Shown here one piece after another: positions 31,855 through 39,984 of a DNA stretch of 54,447 nt (the first letter of the stretch is position 1; the number at the start of each line of letters is the position of its first letter). Source of the stretch: Pacificispira sp002696645. GTDB lineage: Bacteria; Pseudomonadota; Alphaproteobacteria; UBA8366; Aestuariispiraceae. The notes under the pieces were generated by a model. The model was not told where the DNA came from, did not search any database, and was given only the letters and a program-made list of their open reading frames with translations. The stretch spans positions 1-54,447 of the forward strand of contig NZ_JBLZHU010000014.1 of the NCBI RefSeq assembly GCF_048892425.1, given 5' to 3'. The translations under genes and the position numbers were made by a program.

Positions 31855-34041
31855 CTAGGTTGCCGCAGCAGTGGCGGTAGGGAGGCGGCGAACGCCCCAA
31901 CCCAACAGGCGCATCGCGTTGAGGGTGACAAGCACCGTTGCACCGGTATCGGCCAGGATGGCCGGCCAGAGCCCGGTTATACCCACGATGGTGGTCACGA
32001 AAAAGGCGGCCTTGAGACCAAGGGAGACCGCGATGTTCTGCCAAATGTTGGCCATGGTCGCCTTGGACAGGTCGATCATTCCGGCGATGTCGAGCACGCG
32101 AGCATGCAGCACCGCGGCGTCGGCGGTTTCCAGCGCGACGTCCGCGCCGCCACCCATGGCGATGCCGATATCTGCCGCCGCCAGCGCCGGAGCGTCGTTG
32201 ATACCGTCGCCGACCTTGGCCACCACTTTGCCCTCGGACTGCAACTCGCGAACGATGCGCTGTTTGTCCTCGGGCAACAGGCCGGCCCGAACCTCGATGC
32301 CGAGCTTCGCGCCGATTGCCCGAGCGGTCCGCGCGTTGTCGCCGGTCAGCATGACGACACCGACGCCGGCGGCCTTGAGCGCATGAAGGCCGGCCTGAGC
32401 GTCGGTACGAGGTTCATCGCGTATCGCCAGTATGCCGGCGACTTCTGAACCGACAACGAGAACGGAAACGGTCTTGCCGTCGTCATTGAACCCGTCGATC
32501 ACTGCCTGCAGTTCCGGCTCGATCATGGCACGTCCCGCTGCAGCCGCGGGCGATGCAAGGAATACGTCCTCGCCGCCGACCTTACCCGAGACCCCCTTGC
32601 CGGCGATGGCCCCGGCTGATGCAGCGGGTGGAATCGGCGCCTTGTCGGTTTGTGCCCTGGCAAGAATTGCAATTGCCAGCGGATGGCTCGATCCCGTCTC
32701 GAGCGCAGCCGCAAGCGACAGCACTTTGCTCTGCGAACGGCCGACCCCAATGATGTCTGTCACCTGTGGCTTGCCTTCGGTGAGTGTTCCGGTCTTGTCG
32801 AGCGCGACCGTCGAAATCGAACGCAGGCGTTCGAGCACCGCGCCGCCCTTGAGGAGCAGGCCCTGGCGCGCGCCAGCCGACAACGCGGCGGCGATTGCGG
32901 CCGGCGTCGAGATGACGAGGGCACATGGGCACCCGATCAGCAGGATCGCGAGGCCCTTGTAGACCCATTCGCTCCACGCCTGCCCGAACAGGAGAGGAGG
33001 TACAATCGCCACCAGGGCACTGACGACGAGCACGCCGGGTGTGTAGTAGGTCGAGAAACGATCTATGAAACGGGCTGTCGGCGCCTTGCTCTCCTGGGCT
33101 TCCTCGACCAGCCGCACGACCCGCGCGATGGTATTGTCGCTCGCGCTCGCCGTGACCCGCACCTTGAGGACGGCATCGGTATTGATCGTGCCTGCGAACA
33201 CCTGATCGCCCACCTGCTTGGATTTGGCCACGCTCTCACCGGTGACAGGGGATTCGTCGATCGCGCTGTGCCCTTCGACGATGTCGCCATCGGCAGGTAT
33301 CCGGTCTCCGGGACGCACCATGACGATCGCGTTCACTGCGAGGCCTGCTGCCGGTACTTCACGGGTCTGATCGCCTTCGACGAGGAGCGCCGTTTTGGGC
33401 ACCAGATCGGCCAGCCCCTTGATGCTGGCGCGGGCGCGGCCCGCGGCCACACCTTCGAGCAGTTCACCGACAAGGAACAGCAAGACCACCGTCGCCGCTT
33501 CCTCGGTCGCGCCGATGATGACAGCTCCGGTGGCGGCAATGGTCATCAGGGATTCGATGGAGAACGGCGTACCAGCCATGGCGCCGGCCAGTGCACGCCG
33601 CCCGATCGGTATCAAGCCGACGAGCAGCGCTGCCAGGAATGCGAAATGACCGGTATCGGGCACAAGCCGTCCGGCCAGATAGGCCACGATCAGCGCAAGG
33701 CCGCAGGCCAGGGTAAGTATCGCCTTGCGTGTCCTCCACCAAGGGCCGTCGCCGAGATCGAGGTGACCAGCACCGTGCTCGCGGCCATGATCAAGGGTCT
33801 CATCGACCCCTGCCCGCGGTGCGGGACCGTCCAGCGAGATGCTGTAGCCCAGCGATTTGACGGCGCTTTGGATGGCGCTGAACTGAACCGCGTCATGGAT
33901 CACGTTCAACGTGCCGGCGGTATAGCTGGCACCGACTTCGGAAACGCCCGGGATCCGGCTTACCGCAGTCTCGATCTTGCTCGCACATGCCGCGCAGTCC
34001 ATTCCTCCGACGCGGTATTTGGTCTTGATCGGTTCTGCCAT
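31855..34041 (-). CDS. zntA: Zn/Cd/Pb-exporting P1B-type ATPase
   Basis: Pumps Zn2+, Cd2+ or Pb2+ out of the cell. The 728-residue protein from the ATG at 34041 (AAGGA six bases upstream) has an HMA domain with C16/C19 (GGMDCAACA), the actuator SPVTGES, the channel LIGCPCALVISTPAA, the phosphorylation site ALDKTGTLTEGKP, the SSHPLAIAI motif and the hinge VAKVGDGINDAPALA. The last helices (NIWQNIAVSLGLKAAFF, ILADTGATVLVTLNAMRLL) carry the Lys and Asp typical of the P1B-2 class. A short His-bearing segment (DHGREHGAGH) follows the HMA domain. It is driven by the MerR-type promoter at 34070-34100. A long open frame on the opposite strand is a codon-bias artefact. Confidence 0.94.
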   Translation of the reverse strand: MAEPIKTKYRVGGMDCAACASKIETAVSRIPGVSEVGASYTAGTLNVIHDAVQFSAIQSAVKSLGYSISLDGPAPRAGVDETLDHGREHGAGHLDLGDGPWWRTRKAILTLACGLALIVAYLAGRLVPDTGHFAFLAALLVGLIPIGRRALAGAMAGTPFSIESLMTIAATGAVIIGATEEAATVVLLFLVGELLEGVAAGRARASIKGLADLVPKTALLVEGDQTREVPAAGLAVNAIVMVRPGDRIPADGDIVEGHSAIDESPVTGESVAKSKQVGDQVFAGTINTDAVLKVRVTASASDNTIARVVRLVEEAQESKAPTARFIDRFSTYYTPGVLVVSALVAIVPPLLFGQAWSEWVYKGLAILLIGCPCALVISTPAAIAAALSAGARQGLLLKGGAVLERLRSISTVALDKTGTLTEGKPQVTDIIGVGRSQSKVLSLAAALETGSSHPLAIAILARAQTDKAPIPPAASAGAIAGKGVSGKVGGEDVFLASPAAAAGRAMIEPELQAVIDGFNDDGKTVSVLVVGSEVAGILAIRDEPRTDAQAGLHALKAAGVGVVMLTGDNARTARAIGAKLGIEVRAGLLPEDKQRIVRELQSEGKVVAKVGDGINDAPALAAADIGIAMGGGADVALETADAAVLHARVLDIAGMIDLSKATMANIWQNIAVSLGLKAAFFVTTIVGITGLWPAILADTGATVLVTLNAMRLLGWGVRRLPTATAAAT

Positions 34042-34069
34042 CTTCGGTCCTTCCATTCGATACCGCGCC

Positions 34070-34100
34070 ATGCTAAACCCTCTAGCCACTAGAGGATCAA
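34070..34100 (-). promoter_or_regulatory. MerR-type promoter for the zntA-like gene
   Basis: Leftward -35 TTGATC (34100-34095) and -10 TAGCAT (34075-34070), 19-bp spacer with the dyad CTCTAG-TGG-CTAGAG. It sits between the ATPase and the divergent regulator and is the textbook geometry for ZntR/CadR/PbrR control. Confidence 0.85.
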
Positions 34101-34110
34101 GAGGTATTCC

Positions 34111-34569
34111 ATGGCTTTTCCGATTGGCGAACTCTCGCGTCGCACCGCAGTCAAGGTGCCGACTATTCGGTACTATGAGCAGATCGGGTTGCTGCCCGCG
34201 GCACCGCGCACCGACAGCAACCGGCGCCTCTATGGGCAAGCCGAGGTCGACCGCCTGAACTTCATCCGGCATTCCCGCGAGTTGGGCTTTGAGATCGAAA
34301 ACATCCGGGAATTGCTGGCCATGTCAGAGCAGCCACAGTCCTCGTGTCACAAGGTCGACAGCATCGCCAACAGCCACCTGATCGAAATCGACCGCCGGAT
34401 CGCCAGCCTGACAACGTTGAAGGCCGAGCTGGCGCGCATGATCAGCGAGTGCGGTCGCGGCCGCGTCTGCGATTGCCGGATCATCGAGGTGCTGGCCGAC
34501 CACGGACATTGCCGATCGGAACACCGATCGTTACAGACTACCCCTCTATCGGCGAATGTTCGAGGATGA
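34111..34569 (+). CDS. MerR-family Zn/Cd/Pb sensor (CadR/PbrR type)
   Basis: The 152-residue regulator has the winged helix IGELSRRTAVKVPTIRYYEQ, the HSRELGFEIENIRELLAM block and the metal Cys in PQSSCHKVD and ISECGRGRVCDCRIIEVL; the C-terminal DHGHC-SEH tail is metal-rich. Four Cys near the metal site (CGRGRVCDC) is one more than most relatives. AAGAGGTATTCC precedes the ATG. It controls the divergent ATPase and, being coupled to the next gene by ATGA, also the DMT exporter that follows. Confidence 0.92.
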   Translation: MAFPIGELSRRTAVKVPTIRYYEQIGLLPAAPRTDSNRRLYGQAEVDRLNFIRHSRELGFEIENIRELLAMSEQPQSSCHKVDSIANSHLIEIDRRIASLTTLKAELARMISECGRGRVCDCRIIEVLADHGHCRSEHRSLQTTPLSANVRG

Positions 34570-35624
34570 TCAAGGCATCTCATCTTTGGCCGGGCGTACC
34601 GCTCGCCCTCGGCTCGGCCGTTCTTTTCGGCACCTCCGCACCGCTCTCCAAGCTGCTCATGGGATCGATCGATCCCTGGCTGCTCGCAGGCATCCTCTAT
34701 CTCGGGGCCGGAGCGGGCCTTGCGATCATGCAATGGGGGCGCTCGTTCGTTGGGATCGAGAATCTCGAGGCACCGCTCCACCGAGCGGACTGGCCGTGGC
34801 TGGCGGCGGTCATCGTCTTCGGCGGCATGATCGGACCACTTTTTCTGATGCTCGGCCTGTCCCAGACGACCGCATCATCGGGGTCACTGCTGCTCAATCT
34901 CGAGGGGCTGGCCACGATGGCAATCGCCTGGGTCGTCTTTCGTGAAAACGTCGATCGACGACTGATCCTCGGAGCGGGCGCGATCCTTGCCGGAGCCGTC
35001 CTGCTGTCCTGGTCCGGAACCGGCCTGCGCTTCGACACCGGAAGCCTCTTCATCACGGCAGCGTGCCTGAGTTGGGGCATCGACAACAATCTGACCCGCA
35101 AACTGTCCTCGGCGGATCCTGTCCAGATCGCCATGCTCAAAGGACTCGTGGCCGGGACCGTGAACCTCGTCCTCGCCCTGGCTTCGGGTGCCGTCCTTCC
35201 GAGCGCGAGTATCATTGCATCCGGCGCCCTGACCGGATTTTTCGGAGTCGGCGTCAGCCTTGTGATGTTCATGCTGGGGCTACGCCATCTCGGCACCGCC
35301 CGGACCGGGGCCTATTTTTCGCTGGCGCCGTTCATCGGTGCGCTGTTGGCTATCATCTTCCTGCACGAGCCGCTGACGCTGCAACTCCTGGCGGCCGGTG
35401 TGCTGATGACCTTGGGGCTCTATCTCCATCTGGCAGAACGGCACGACCACGAGCACGTTCACGAAACTCTGGAGCATGATCATCTTCATGTTCATGACGC
35501 ACATCATCAACATGACCATGATGGACCGGTGAGCGAACCGCATTCGCACAGGCATCGGCATCAACCCTTGCGCCACCGCCACCCGCACTACCCCGACCTG
35601 CATCATCGGCACGGGCACGGCTGA
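34566..35624 (+). CDS. DMT/EamA-family transporter with His-rich tail
   Basis: Ten-helix transporter of the drug/metabolite superfamily. The 352-residue protein starts at the ATG overlapping the MerR stop. It has two EamA repeats (ALGSAVLFGTSAPLSKLLMG; CLSWGIDNNLTRKLSSADPV and ARTGAYFSLAPFIGALLAII). The last ~55 residues are almost entirely His with Asp/Glu (HDHEHVHETLEHDHLHVHDA, HHQHDHDG, HSHRHRHQPLRHRHPHY), an obvious metal-binding tail. EamA proteins usually move organic compounds, so a His tail and MerR coupling suggest that it exports metal or a metal-ligand complex. The fold is sure; the substrate is inferred. Confidence 0.85.
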   Translation: MIKASHLWPGVPLALGSAVLFGTSAPLSKLLMGSIDPWLLAGILYLGAGAGLAIMQWGRSFVGIENLEAPLHRADWPWLAAVIVFGGMIGPLFLMLGLSQTTASSGSLLLNLEGLATMAIAWVVFRENVDRRLILGAGAILAGAVLLSWSGTGLRFDTGSLFITAACLSWGIDNNLTRKLSSADPVQIAMLKGLVAGTVNLVLALASGAVLPSASIIASGALTGFFGVGVSLVMFMLGLRHLGTARTGAYFSLAPFIGALLAIIFLHEPLTLQLLAAGVLMTLGLYLHLAERHDHEHVHETLEHDHLHVHDAHHQHDHDGPVSEPHSHRHRHQPLRHRHPHYPDLHHRHGHG

Positions 35625-35678
35625 TGGTCCCCGCCGTCACGGTGCTCCCGACGCCCGCGGCCTGAATTCGGCTCCTAC

Positions 35679-35703
35679 TCGATCGAACGATCCGTTCGGT
35701 CGA
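35679..35703. terminator. Palindrome between convergent genes
   Basis: Eleven-base arms TCGATCGAACG / CGTTCGGTCGA (one mismatch) around three bases. It lies between the ends of the rightward DMT gene and the leftward 67-residue gene, so a bidirectional terminator is likely; an operator is the alternative. No U-run. Confidence 0.4.
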
Positions 35704-35763
35704 AAGTCGGGAATGCCCTGATCGGAATCAGGGGCACAAGAACAAATAGCTGACGTAGTGTGG

Positions 35764-35967
35764 CTACCGCGGCGACATACCGATGCCAGCAATCTCCCGG
35801 TAGGCATCGTTCAGGGCGCGATGTTCCTGCTCACATACCGGCCTATCGCGATCGAGTTTCTCGAGCGCTGCGAGCATGAATTCGGCGATGTCCGGTCGGT
35901 CTTGCTGGCAGGCACACCTGAAGACGCGCAGGATATCACACTCCAACTGCTCGGCATTCGAGGTCAT
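35764..35967 (-). CDS. Small Cys-containing hypothetical protein
   Basis: A 67-residue soluble, acidic, helical protein with Cys in LECDILRVFRCACQQ and in DRPVCEQEHRALNDAYREI. AAGGAGAAGACG before the ATG at 35967 gives a strong start. Unrecognised family. It is on the same strand and 90 bases after the CcdA gene, so it is probably the last gene of the copper/thiol operon. The Cys pattern would allow metal or thiol chemistry, but this is not shown. Confidence 0.6.
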   Translation of the reverse strand: MTSNAEQLECDILRVFRCACQQDRPDIAEFMLAALEKLDRDRPVCEQEHRALNDAYREIAGIGMSPR

Positions 35968-36057
35968 CGCCGTCTTCTCCTTGCCTAGATGCAAGCCTGC
36001 GCTATCCAGCAAGAGCAAGGTCAAATCACGATTTCTTCAACTCTCCCCCGGTCGAAC

Positions 36058-36798
36058 TCAGCCGATCGAAGACAGTATCGGAAAGGTCTCCAAAAGCCAG
36101 AAGGCGAACGTGGAGAGATATCCCGTCATCATGGCAACGCCCATCGCGATCATCACCACTCCGGCCAGCACTCTCAGACAGCGTCCGAGGCGCCCAAATG
36201 CCTTCAACTTGGCGGATAGCGTATCGGTGAACAGCGCGGCAAGCAGGAATGGCACGCCGAGACCCAGCGAATAGATCGTGAGCAGCGCAATACCATCGGC
36301 GAGTGTCGCCGACGCGGCGCCGACCGTCAGAATGGCGCCGAGGATCGGGCCAATGCACGGTGTCCAGCCAAACGCGAAGGCCAAGCCGAGGACATAGGCC
36401 GAGACGGTGCGTCCGCCGGGCAGATCGATGTGGAAGCGTGCCTCGCGCATCATCCATGCCGGGCGGATCGTTCCGAGCATGAACAGCCCGAACAGCGTGA
36501 CGATCCCGCCCCCGACGATGTTCAACTCGAACCGGTAACTGAGCAGCAACTGGCCAAGCGCCGAGGCACTGGCTCCGAGGATCACGAATACCGTGGTGAA
36601 ACCGAGCACGAAACAGAGGCTCAGGCCGAGCGTCATGCTTCGGGCGACAGCGATCTCACCGGAGGGCGAAGCAAAAGTTGATCGGCCGGCGACATAGGAA
36701 ACGTATCCCGGCACCAACGGCAGCACGCAGGGCGACAGGAACGAGATAATGCCGGCCAGGAAGGCGCTGAGGATCCCGATATTGGAGAGTTCAGGCAT
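36058..36798 (-). CDS. CcdA/DsbD-type membrane protein
   Basis: Passes electrons from cytoplasmic thioredoxin to periplasmic thiol proteins. The 246-residue protein has six to seven helices and the two conserved Cys in IISFLSPCVLPLVPGYVSYV and FAFGWTPCIGPILGAILTV, the standard CcdA signatures. It is 30 bases downstream of the DsbA-like gene and probably keeps that partner, or SCO-type proteins, reduced. It is closer to canonical CcdA (SPCVLPLVP) than the protein at 24637. Confidence 0.92.
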   Translation of the reverse strand: MPELSNIGILSAFLAGIISFLSPCVLPLVPGYVSYVAGRSTFASPSGEIAVARSMTLGLSLCFVLGFTTVFVILGASASALGQLLLSYRFELNIVGGGIVTLFGLFMLGTIRPAWMMREARFHIDLPGGRTVSAYVLGLAFAFGWTPCIGPILGAILTVGAASATLADGIALLTIYSLGLGVPFLLAALFTDTLSAKLKAFGRLGRCLRVLAGVVMIAMGVAMMTGYLSTFAFWLLETFPILSSIG

Positions 36799-36828
36799 TT
36801 GGATAAACTTTCAGAGGCGACTCCGGCT

Positions 36829-37629
36829 TCATCGATTCTGATCCTTCCGGGCCTGGTCGATCAGCCGATGCATGGTTTGCAAGTCGGTAGCGCCGCGCAG
36901 GATCTCGTCTCCGATGACGAAGCCCGGCGTACCGTTGATCCGTAGTGCCCGGGCGAGAGCAAGATTGAGCTCGATCTCGGCGTCGATCGTGGGATCTTGC
37001 ATGTCGGTCCGGAGTTGGTCGACATCAAGGCCGATCTCTTCGGCGACAGCGACGACCTGCGCTTCGTCGGCAGAGCCCGACGCCTGCATCATCGCCTTGT
37101 GGAACTGTGGATAGAGGTTCTGGTTGCGGGCCGCGAGCGCTGCCCTTGCCGCGAACACGGAATTCGGCCCCAGAATGGGAAACTCCTTGTAGACGATCCG
37201 CAATTGGGGATCGCCGTCTTCGGCCGCCACCATCGAGGGCGCGACCTGCCGGCAATAGGGGCAATTGTAGTCGAAGAACTCGACCAGGGTCACGTCGCCT
37301 TGCGGATTGCCGCCGACCGGGCTTTCGGGGCTGTTGAGCAATTCGTCACGGTGCGCAGTAAGGGCCGCCTGAGCTTCCGTCTGTTCCGCCTCCCGTTGCT
37401 TCCGTTCGAGGTTCTGCATGGCCTCGACGATGACTTCAGGGCTGGCGACAAGATAGTCGCGCACCCGCCGCTCGAACGTGTCCTGCGGCAGGTTCGCCGA
37501 CGCGGTCGTGGGTTGCCGGCCTGCCCTGAACCCTGGATCGAGCAGATACCAGGCGCCCGCCGCGATAATCAGCAGCAGGGGCAGGAGGAGAAAGCCGAGG
37601 CGTCGGCTCGTGAAGTTCAGATGGTGCAT
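36829..37629 (-). CDS. DsbA-family thiol-disulfide protein
   Basis: Periplasmic thioredoxin-fold protein of 266 residues: signal-anchor (LGFLLLPLLLIIAAGAWYLL), a helical N-terminal extension of ~75 residues (RRVRDYLVASPEVIVEAMQN), then the DsbA fold with active site CPYC in LVEFFDYNCPYCRQVAPSM and the cis-Pro segment INGTPGFVIGD. The N-terminal extension is that of Com1/ScsC/BdbD-like proteins, of which ScsC is tied to copper tolerance. GGGAGAAAAG precedes the ATG. With the adjacent CcdA it forms a likely reductase/isomerase pair. Family firm; ScsC identity is likely but not certain. Confidence 0.9.
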   Translation of the reverse strand: MHHLNFTSRRLGFLLLPLLLIIAAGAWYLLDPGFRAGRQPTTASANLPQDTFERRVRDYLVASPEVIVEAMQNLERKQREAEQTEAQAALTAHRDELLNSPESPVGGNPQGDVTLVEFFDYNCPYCRQVAPSMVAAEDGDPQLRIVYKEFPILGPNSVFAARAALAARNQNLYPQFHKAMMQASGSADEAQVVAVAEEIGLDVDQLRTDMQDPTIDAEIELNLALARALRINGTPGFVIGDEILRGATDLQTMHRLIDQARKDQNR

Positions 37630-37648
37630 GTTTCTTTTCTCCCGCCTT

Positions 37649-38106
37649 TCAGAACCAGTCCGTCAGCCATTCCCACCACCCCTTTTCGGTAGGCGGCTTT
37701 GGCGCATGCGCGTTGTTGGTGAGCCCGTTGATGTAGAGGGTCAGATTTGTCTTGCTGAAATCGGAACCATGAAAGATTCCGGCATGCCGTCCGTTGCGGT
37801 CGATGACATGCGCCATCGGCAACTCCTGGCTACGGCCACTCAGCACGGCAAATCGATCCGCTGCAACGGCAGTTGTCTCGTCGTCCGATGGGATCACGAG
37901 CCGCCAGTTCGCCTCGTCCCACGGTGCTTCGATTGACGCGTCAGCATCGTGAACGGTTACGAACGTGACCATTTGCCTCATTGGCGAAACATTCACCTGT
38001 TCACGTCCTCCGCTCGCACATTGCCACCCTGCACTTGCGCAAACGAGGCGATGGCCGCCAGGCACGCAACAGCGACAGCGGAAAGGAGGACCGCGTTGCG
38101 CCTCAT
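37649..38106 (-). pseudogene. SCO-like protein gene, internally deleted
   Basis: A start at 38106 gives a signal peptide (MRRNAVLLSAVAVACLAAIA) that runs to a stop at 37993. A second frame then continues with VTFVTVHDADASIEAPWDEA, PMAHVIDRNGRHAGIFHGSD and LYINGLTNN, which align with the C-terminal half of SCO proteins (FITVDP-like strand, His-bearing strand, final helix). The central part with the CxxxC copper site is absent. The gene therefore suffered a deletion and frame change. It lies between the DsbA-like gene and the 45-residue membrane protein, with its start overlapping the latter (ATGA). Confidence 0.6.
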
Positions 38107-38240
38107 TGCGGTCCCCGCAGATATTTCACCAGCGCCAGGAGGCCGAGGATCAGGACAGCAAGGACCAGAAGCACTACGAGACCGCTGCCGACCATCATCC
38201 AACCCATGAAGCCGTCCATTCCGCCCATGAACTCATTCAT
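38103..38240 (-). CDS. 45-residue Met-rich single-helix membrane protein
   Basis: A short frame starting at the ATG at 38240 inside the end of the DUF411 gene and ending in a TGA overlapping the next start. The peptide is MNEFMGGMDGFMGWMMVGSG, then a strong hydrophobic helix (LVVLLVLAVLILGLLALVKY) and LRGPQ. Six Met lie in the first 16 residues, as in copper-binding motifs. Overlap at both ends shows it is translated within the operon. I know no named family; small Met-rich membrane proteins occur in copper clusters. Confidence 0.7.
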   Translation of the reverse strand: MNEFMGGMDGFMGWMMVGSGLVVLLVLAVLILGLLALVKYLRGPQ

Positions 38241-38721
38241 CGGAATAAACGGAGACCCCGCCCTCGCCGAACGCGTAGGTCTTCAAGGTGCCGGTCTTTT
38301 CGCGTGCCATACCGGGAGCGTTCCCCGGCATACCGGGCAGTGTGATCCCGGTGATGTCAGGGCGGTCACTGACCAGCCGCTCGATGATCTCCACAGGTAC
38401 GAGGCCGCTCACGACGTAGCCGTCGATCTCGGCAAGGTGGCACCCGATACCCCTCTCGGGAACACCCATGTCAACCGAGCGCTTGTCAAAATCGCGATCA
38501 TCGACGCGCGTCACCATGTAGCCGTTGCCTTCCAGATAGTCGGCATAGGCATCGCAGCAACCGCAGCCCGGATCGCGCCAGATGGTGATCGCCTTGCTGC
38601 CTGAGGCTGCCGCGATGGCGGAACCTTGCAGAGGCGAGTTCGCCGAGCCCAGCGACCAGTAGGCGATACCGACAGCGGCAGCCACGGCGATGACGGCGAC
38701 GGCAATTGTGTTCTTGTTCAT
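38233..38721 (-). CDS. DUF411 copper-associated periplasmic protein
   Basis: A 162-residue protein with an N-terminal export/anchor helix (TIAVAVIAVAAAVGIAYWSL) and a DUF411 domain: KAITIWRDPGCGCCDAYADY with the CGCC cluster, and GVPERGIGCHLAEIDGYVVS with another Cys/His. DUF411 proteins (CopG-like) bind copper in the periplasm. The ATG at 38721 follows GGAGAATATC. It starts the leftward group of DUF411, small membrane protein, SCO remnant, DsbA and CcdA, all linked to copper and thiols. Confidence 0.9.
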   Translation of the reverse strand: MNKNTIAVAVIAVAAAVGIAYWSLGSANSPLQGSAIAAASGSKAITIWRDPGCGCCDAYADYLEGNGYMVTRVDDRDFDKRSVDMGVPERGIGCHLAEIDGYVVSGLVPVEIIERLVSDRPDITGITLPGMPGNAPGMAREKTGTLKTYAFGEGGVSVYSDE

Positions 38722-38732
38722 GATATTCTCCA

Positions 38733-39000
38733 TTATGCGCGTGCGAGCGCGGTCCAATTCGCGCCGCCATCGCGGCTCTCAAAAAGGCCGTTGCCGGTGA
38801 CGGCGACGACATGATCGGCATTGGTGGGATGGACAGCGACGGCCAGCGCGCTTGCGCTCGACCGTTGCGACCACACGACTCCGGCATCCTGCGATTCCCA
38901 GATTCCCGAAGGCAAAGCGGCGTAAAGCCGAGTGGGCAGCGAAGCCGCGCTGACCAACGCGTTGATCGTCTCGTCTTCAGGAAGAGGCACCTCTGACGGA
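38733..39000 (-). pseudogene. Glycosylhydrolase/BNR-repeat protein, C-terminal remnant
   Basis: The frame ends VAVHPTNADHVVAVTGNGLF and ESRDGGANWTALARA, preceded by YAALPSGIWESQDAGVVW: two Asp-box (SxDxGxxW) beta-propeller repeats, like the F510_1955-type glycosylhydrolase proteins often found in copper clusters. Only ~85 residues remain and the frame has no plausible start for a full protein; the 5' part was lost at about 39000. It ends 11 bases before the DUF411 start, so it was part of that operon. Confidence 0.65.
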
Positions 39001-39280
39001 GCCAGTTTCCCCGAGACAAGTGACCGGAACCAAACCGTTACAAGTCCAAGTCCAAGTCCAATTCACCGCTTGATCGAAACATGTATGTAGATTGCTGCTA
39101 CACAACACTTGTTACACAGTTAGAGATAAACAGTATCGAAGGCACGTGAGAATGTCGAACCGCACGAAGTCAAGAGAATATTCGACAGCGCCCCCCTTCA
39201 CGAAGCCGTCGGACTGAACTTAATTAAAGGGCTATTTGACCTTTGGTGTAAATTCTCATCAGGGGAAAGTCATATCGTGG
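39001..39280. other. Gene-free junction between metal and catabolic regions
   Basis: No gene is visible. A short tandem array, AAGTCC three times, lies at about 39043-39060. The stretch marks the seam between the truncated metal operon and the intact catabolic cluster, and probably records a recombination point. Confidence 0.5.
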
Positions 39281-39895
39281 CTATGGGGATTTTATGCCCC
39301 CCATAGTCAACTCACAAAAGCATTCGATGATCTTCTCGACCGTAAATGGACCGCCTTGATCATACCAACGGGCCATCCAGTTACACATGCCGAGAATGCC
39401 GAATGCGAGTAGTTTAGGGTCGCCGATCTCGCGGAAACTGCCGTCATGCTGACCTGCTTTAATTAGGTCGCACCACATGGCTTCGTAATGTTTCCAGAAC
39501 AACATCATCTTTTTACGCACGTCGGAATCCACATCAACCAGACCGTCGCGCAGGCAGACTGTCATTTCCAAGCAGTAGCGGTCGAACCGGGCGAGGTGAT
39601 TGCGCACCGCGCCGCGCAGTTTCTCCTCATAGCTCAATGCATCATCCTCTACAATTTCCTTAAGTCCGAACAGCAGCGATGCACTTTGAGGTTCAATGAT
39701 TTCGTAGAGAATTTCAGAGCGGTTCTTGAAATAATAGTAGACGCCCTCGCGCGTAAAGCCGACGTCCTTTGCGATGTCGTCAAGGGAAGTGGATGAATAT
39801 CCGCGCTGATCGAACAGGACAATCGCGGATTGTAAAATCTGATTTCGGCGCACCATGGATTTGCGAGTTGTTTTCTTGGGCGCATTCGGTGCCAT
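39281..39895 (-). CDS. TetR-family regulator
   Basis: A 204-residue repressor with an N-terminal HTH: RNQILQSAIVLFDQRGYSST, then SLDDIAKDVGFTREGVYYYF and KNRSEILYEI, followed by a helical ligand domain (LRGAVRNHLARFDRYCLEMT). In catabolic clusters such proteins are usually released by an acyl- or aryl-CoA. The ATG at 39895 is preferred to an in-frame TTG at 39916. It lies 89 bases past the ABC transporter end, on the same strand. It is the only regulator in the cluster, so it most likely binds the TTAC-N6-GTAA sites at 46311 and 46526. The stop codon lies in a hairpin (39281-39306). Confidence 0.9.
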   Translation of the reverse strand: MAPNAPKKTTRKSMVRRNQILQSAIVLFDQRGYSSTSLDDIAKDVGFTREGVYYYFKNRSEILYEIIEPQSASLLFGLKEIVEDDALSYEEKLRGAVRNHLARFDRYCLEMTVCLRDGLVDVDSDVRKKMMLFWKHYEAMWCDLIKAGQHDGSFREIGDPKLLAFGILGMCNWMARWYDQGGPFTVEKIIECFCELTMGGIKSP

Positions 39896-39984
39896 ATGCT
39901 TGCCAAATTCTTTCAAATATAGGGTATCTGCGACTGTTTGGGCGCGAGTATATCTAGCGAAAGATCAAAATCAACCCGCTCTCC

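Noticed and set aside
32650..34092. A 480-codon rightward open frame opposite the zntA-like gene
   Set aside because: It lies wholly antisense to a clear P-type ATPase. High-GC third positions keep stops rare on the opposite strand. The peptide has no domain and is unusually rich in Arg, Gln and His.
39043..39060. AAGTCC triplet as a possible CRISPR or VNTR
   Set aside because: Only three six-base units, no spacers and no cas genes. It is a minor tandem repeat.
39281..39306. Hairpin CTATGGGG...CCCCATAG as terminator of the TetR gene
   Set aside because: It overlaps the last codons and stop of the gene and has no U-run; too weak to list as a separate feature.
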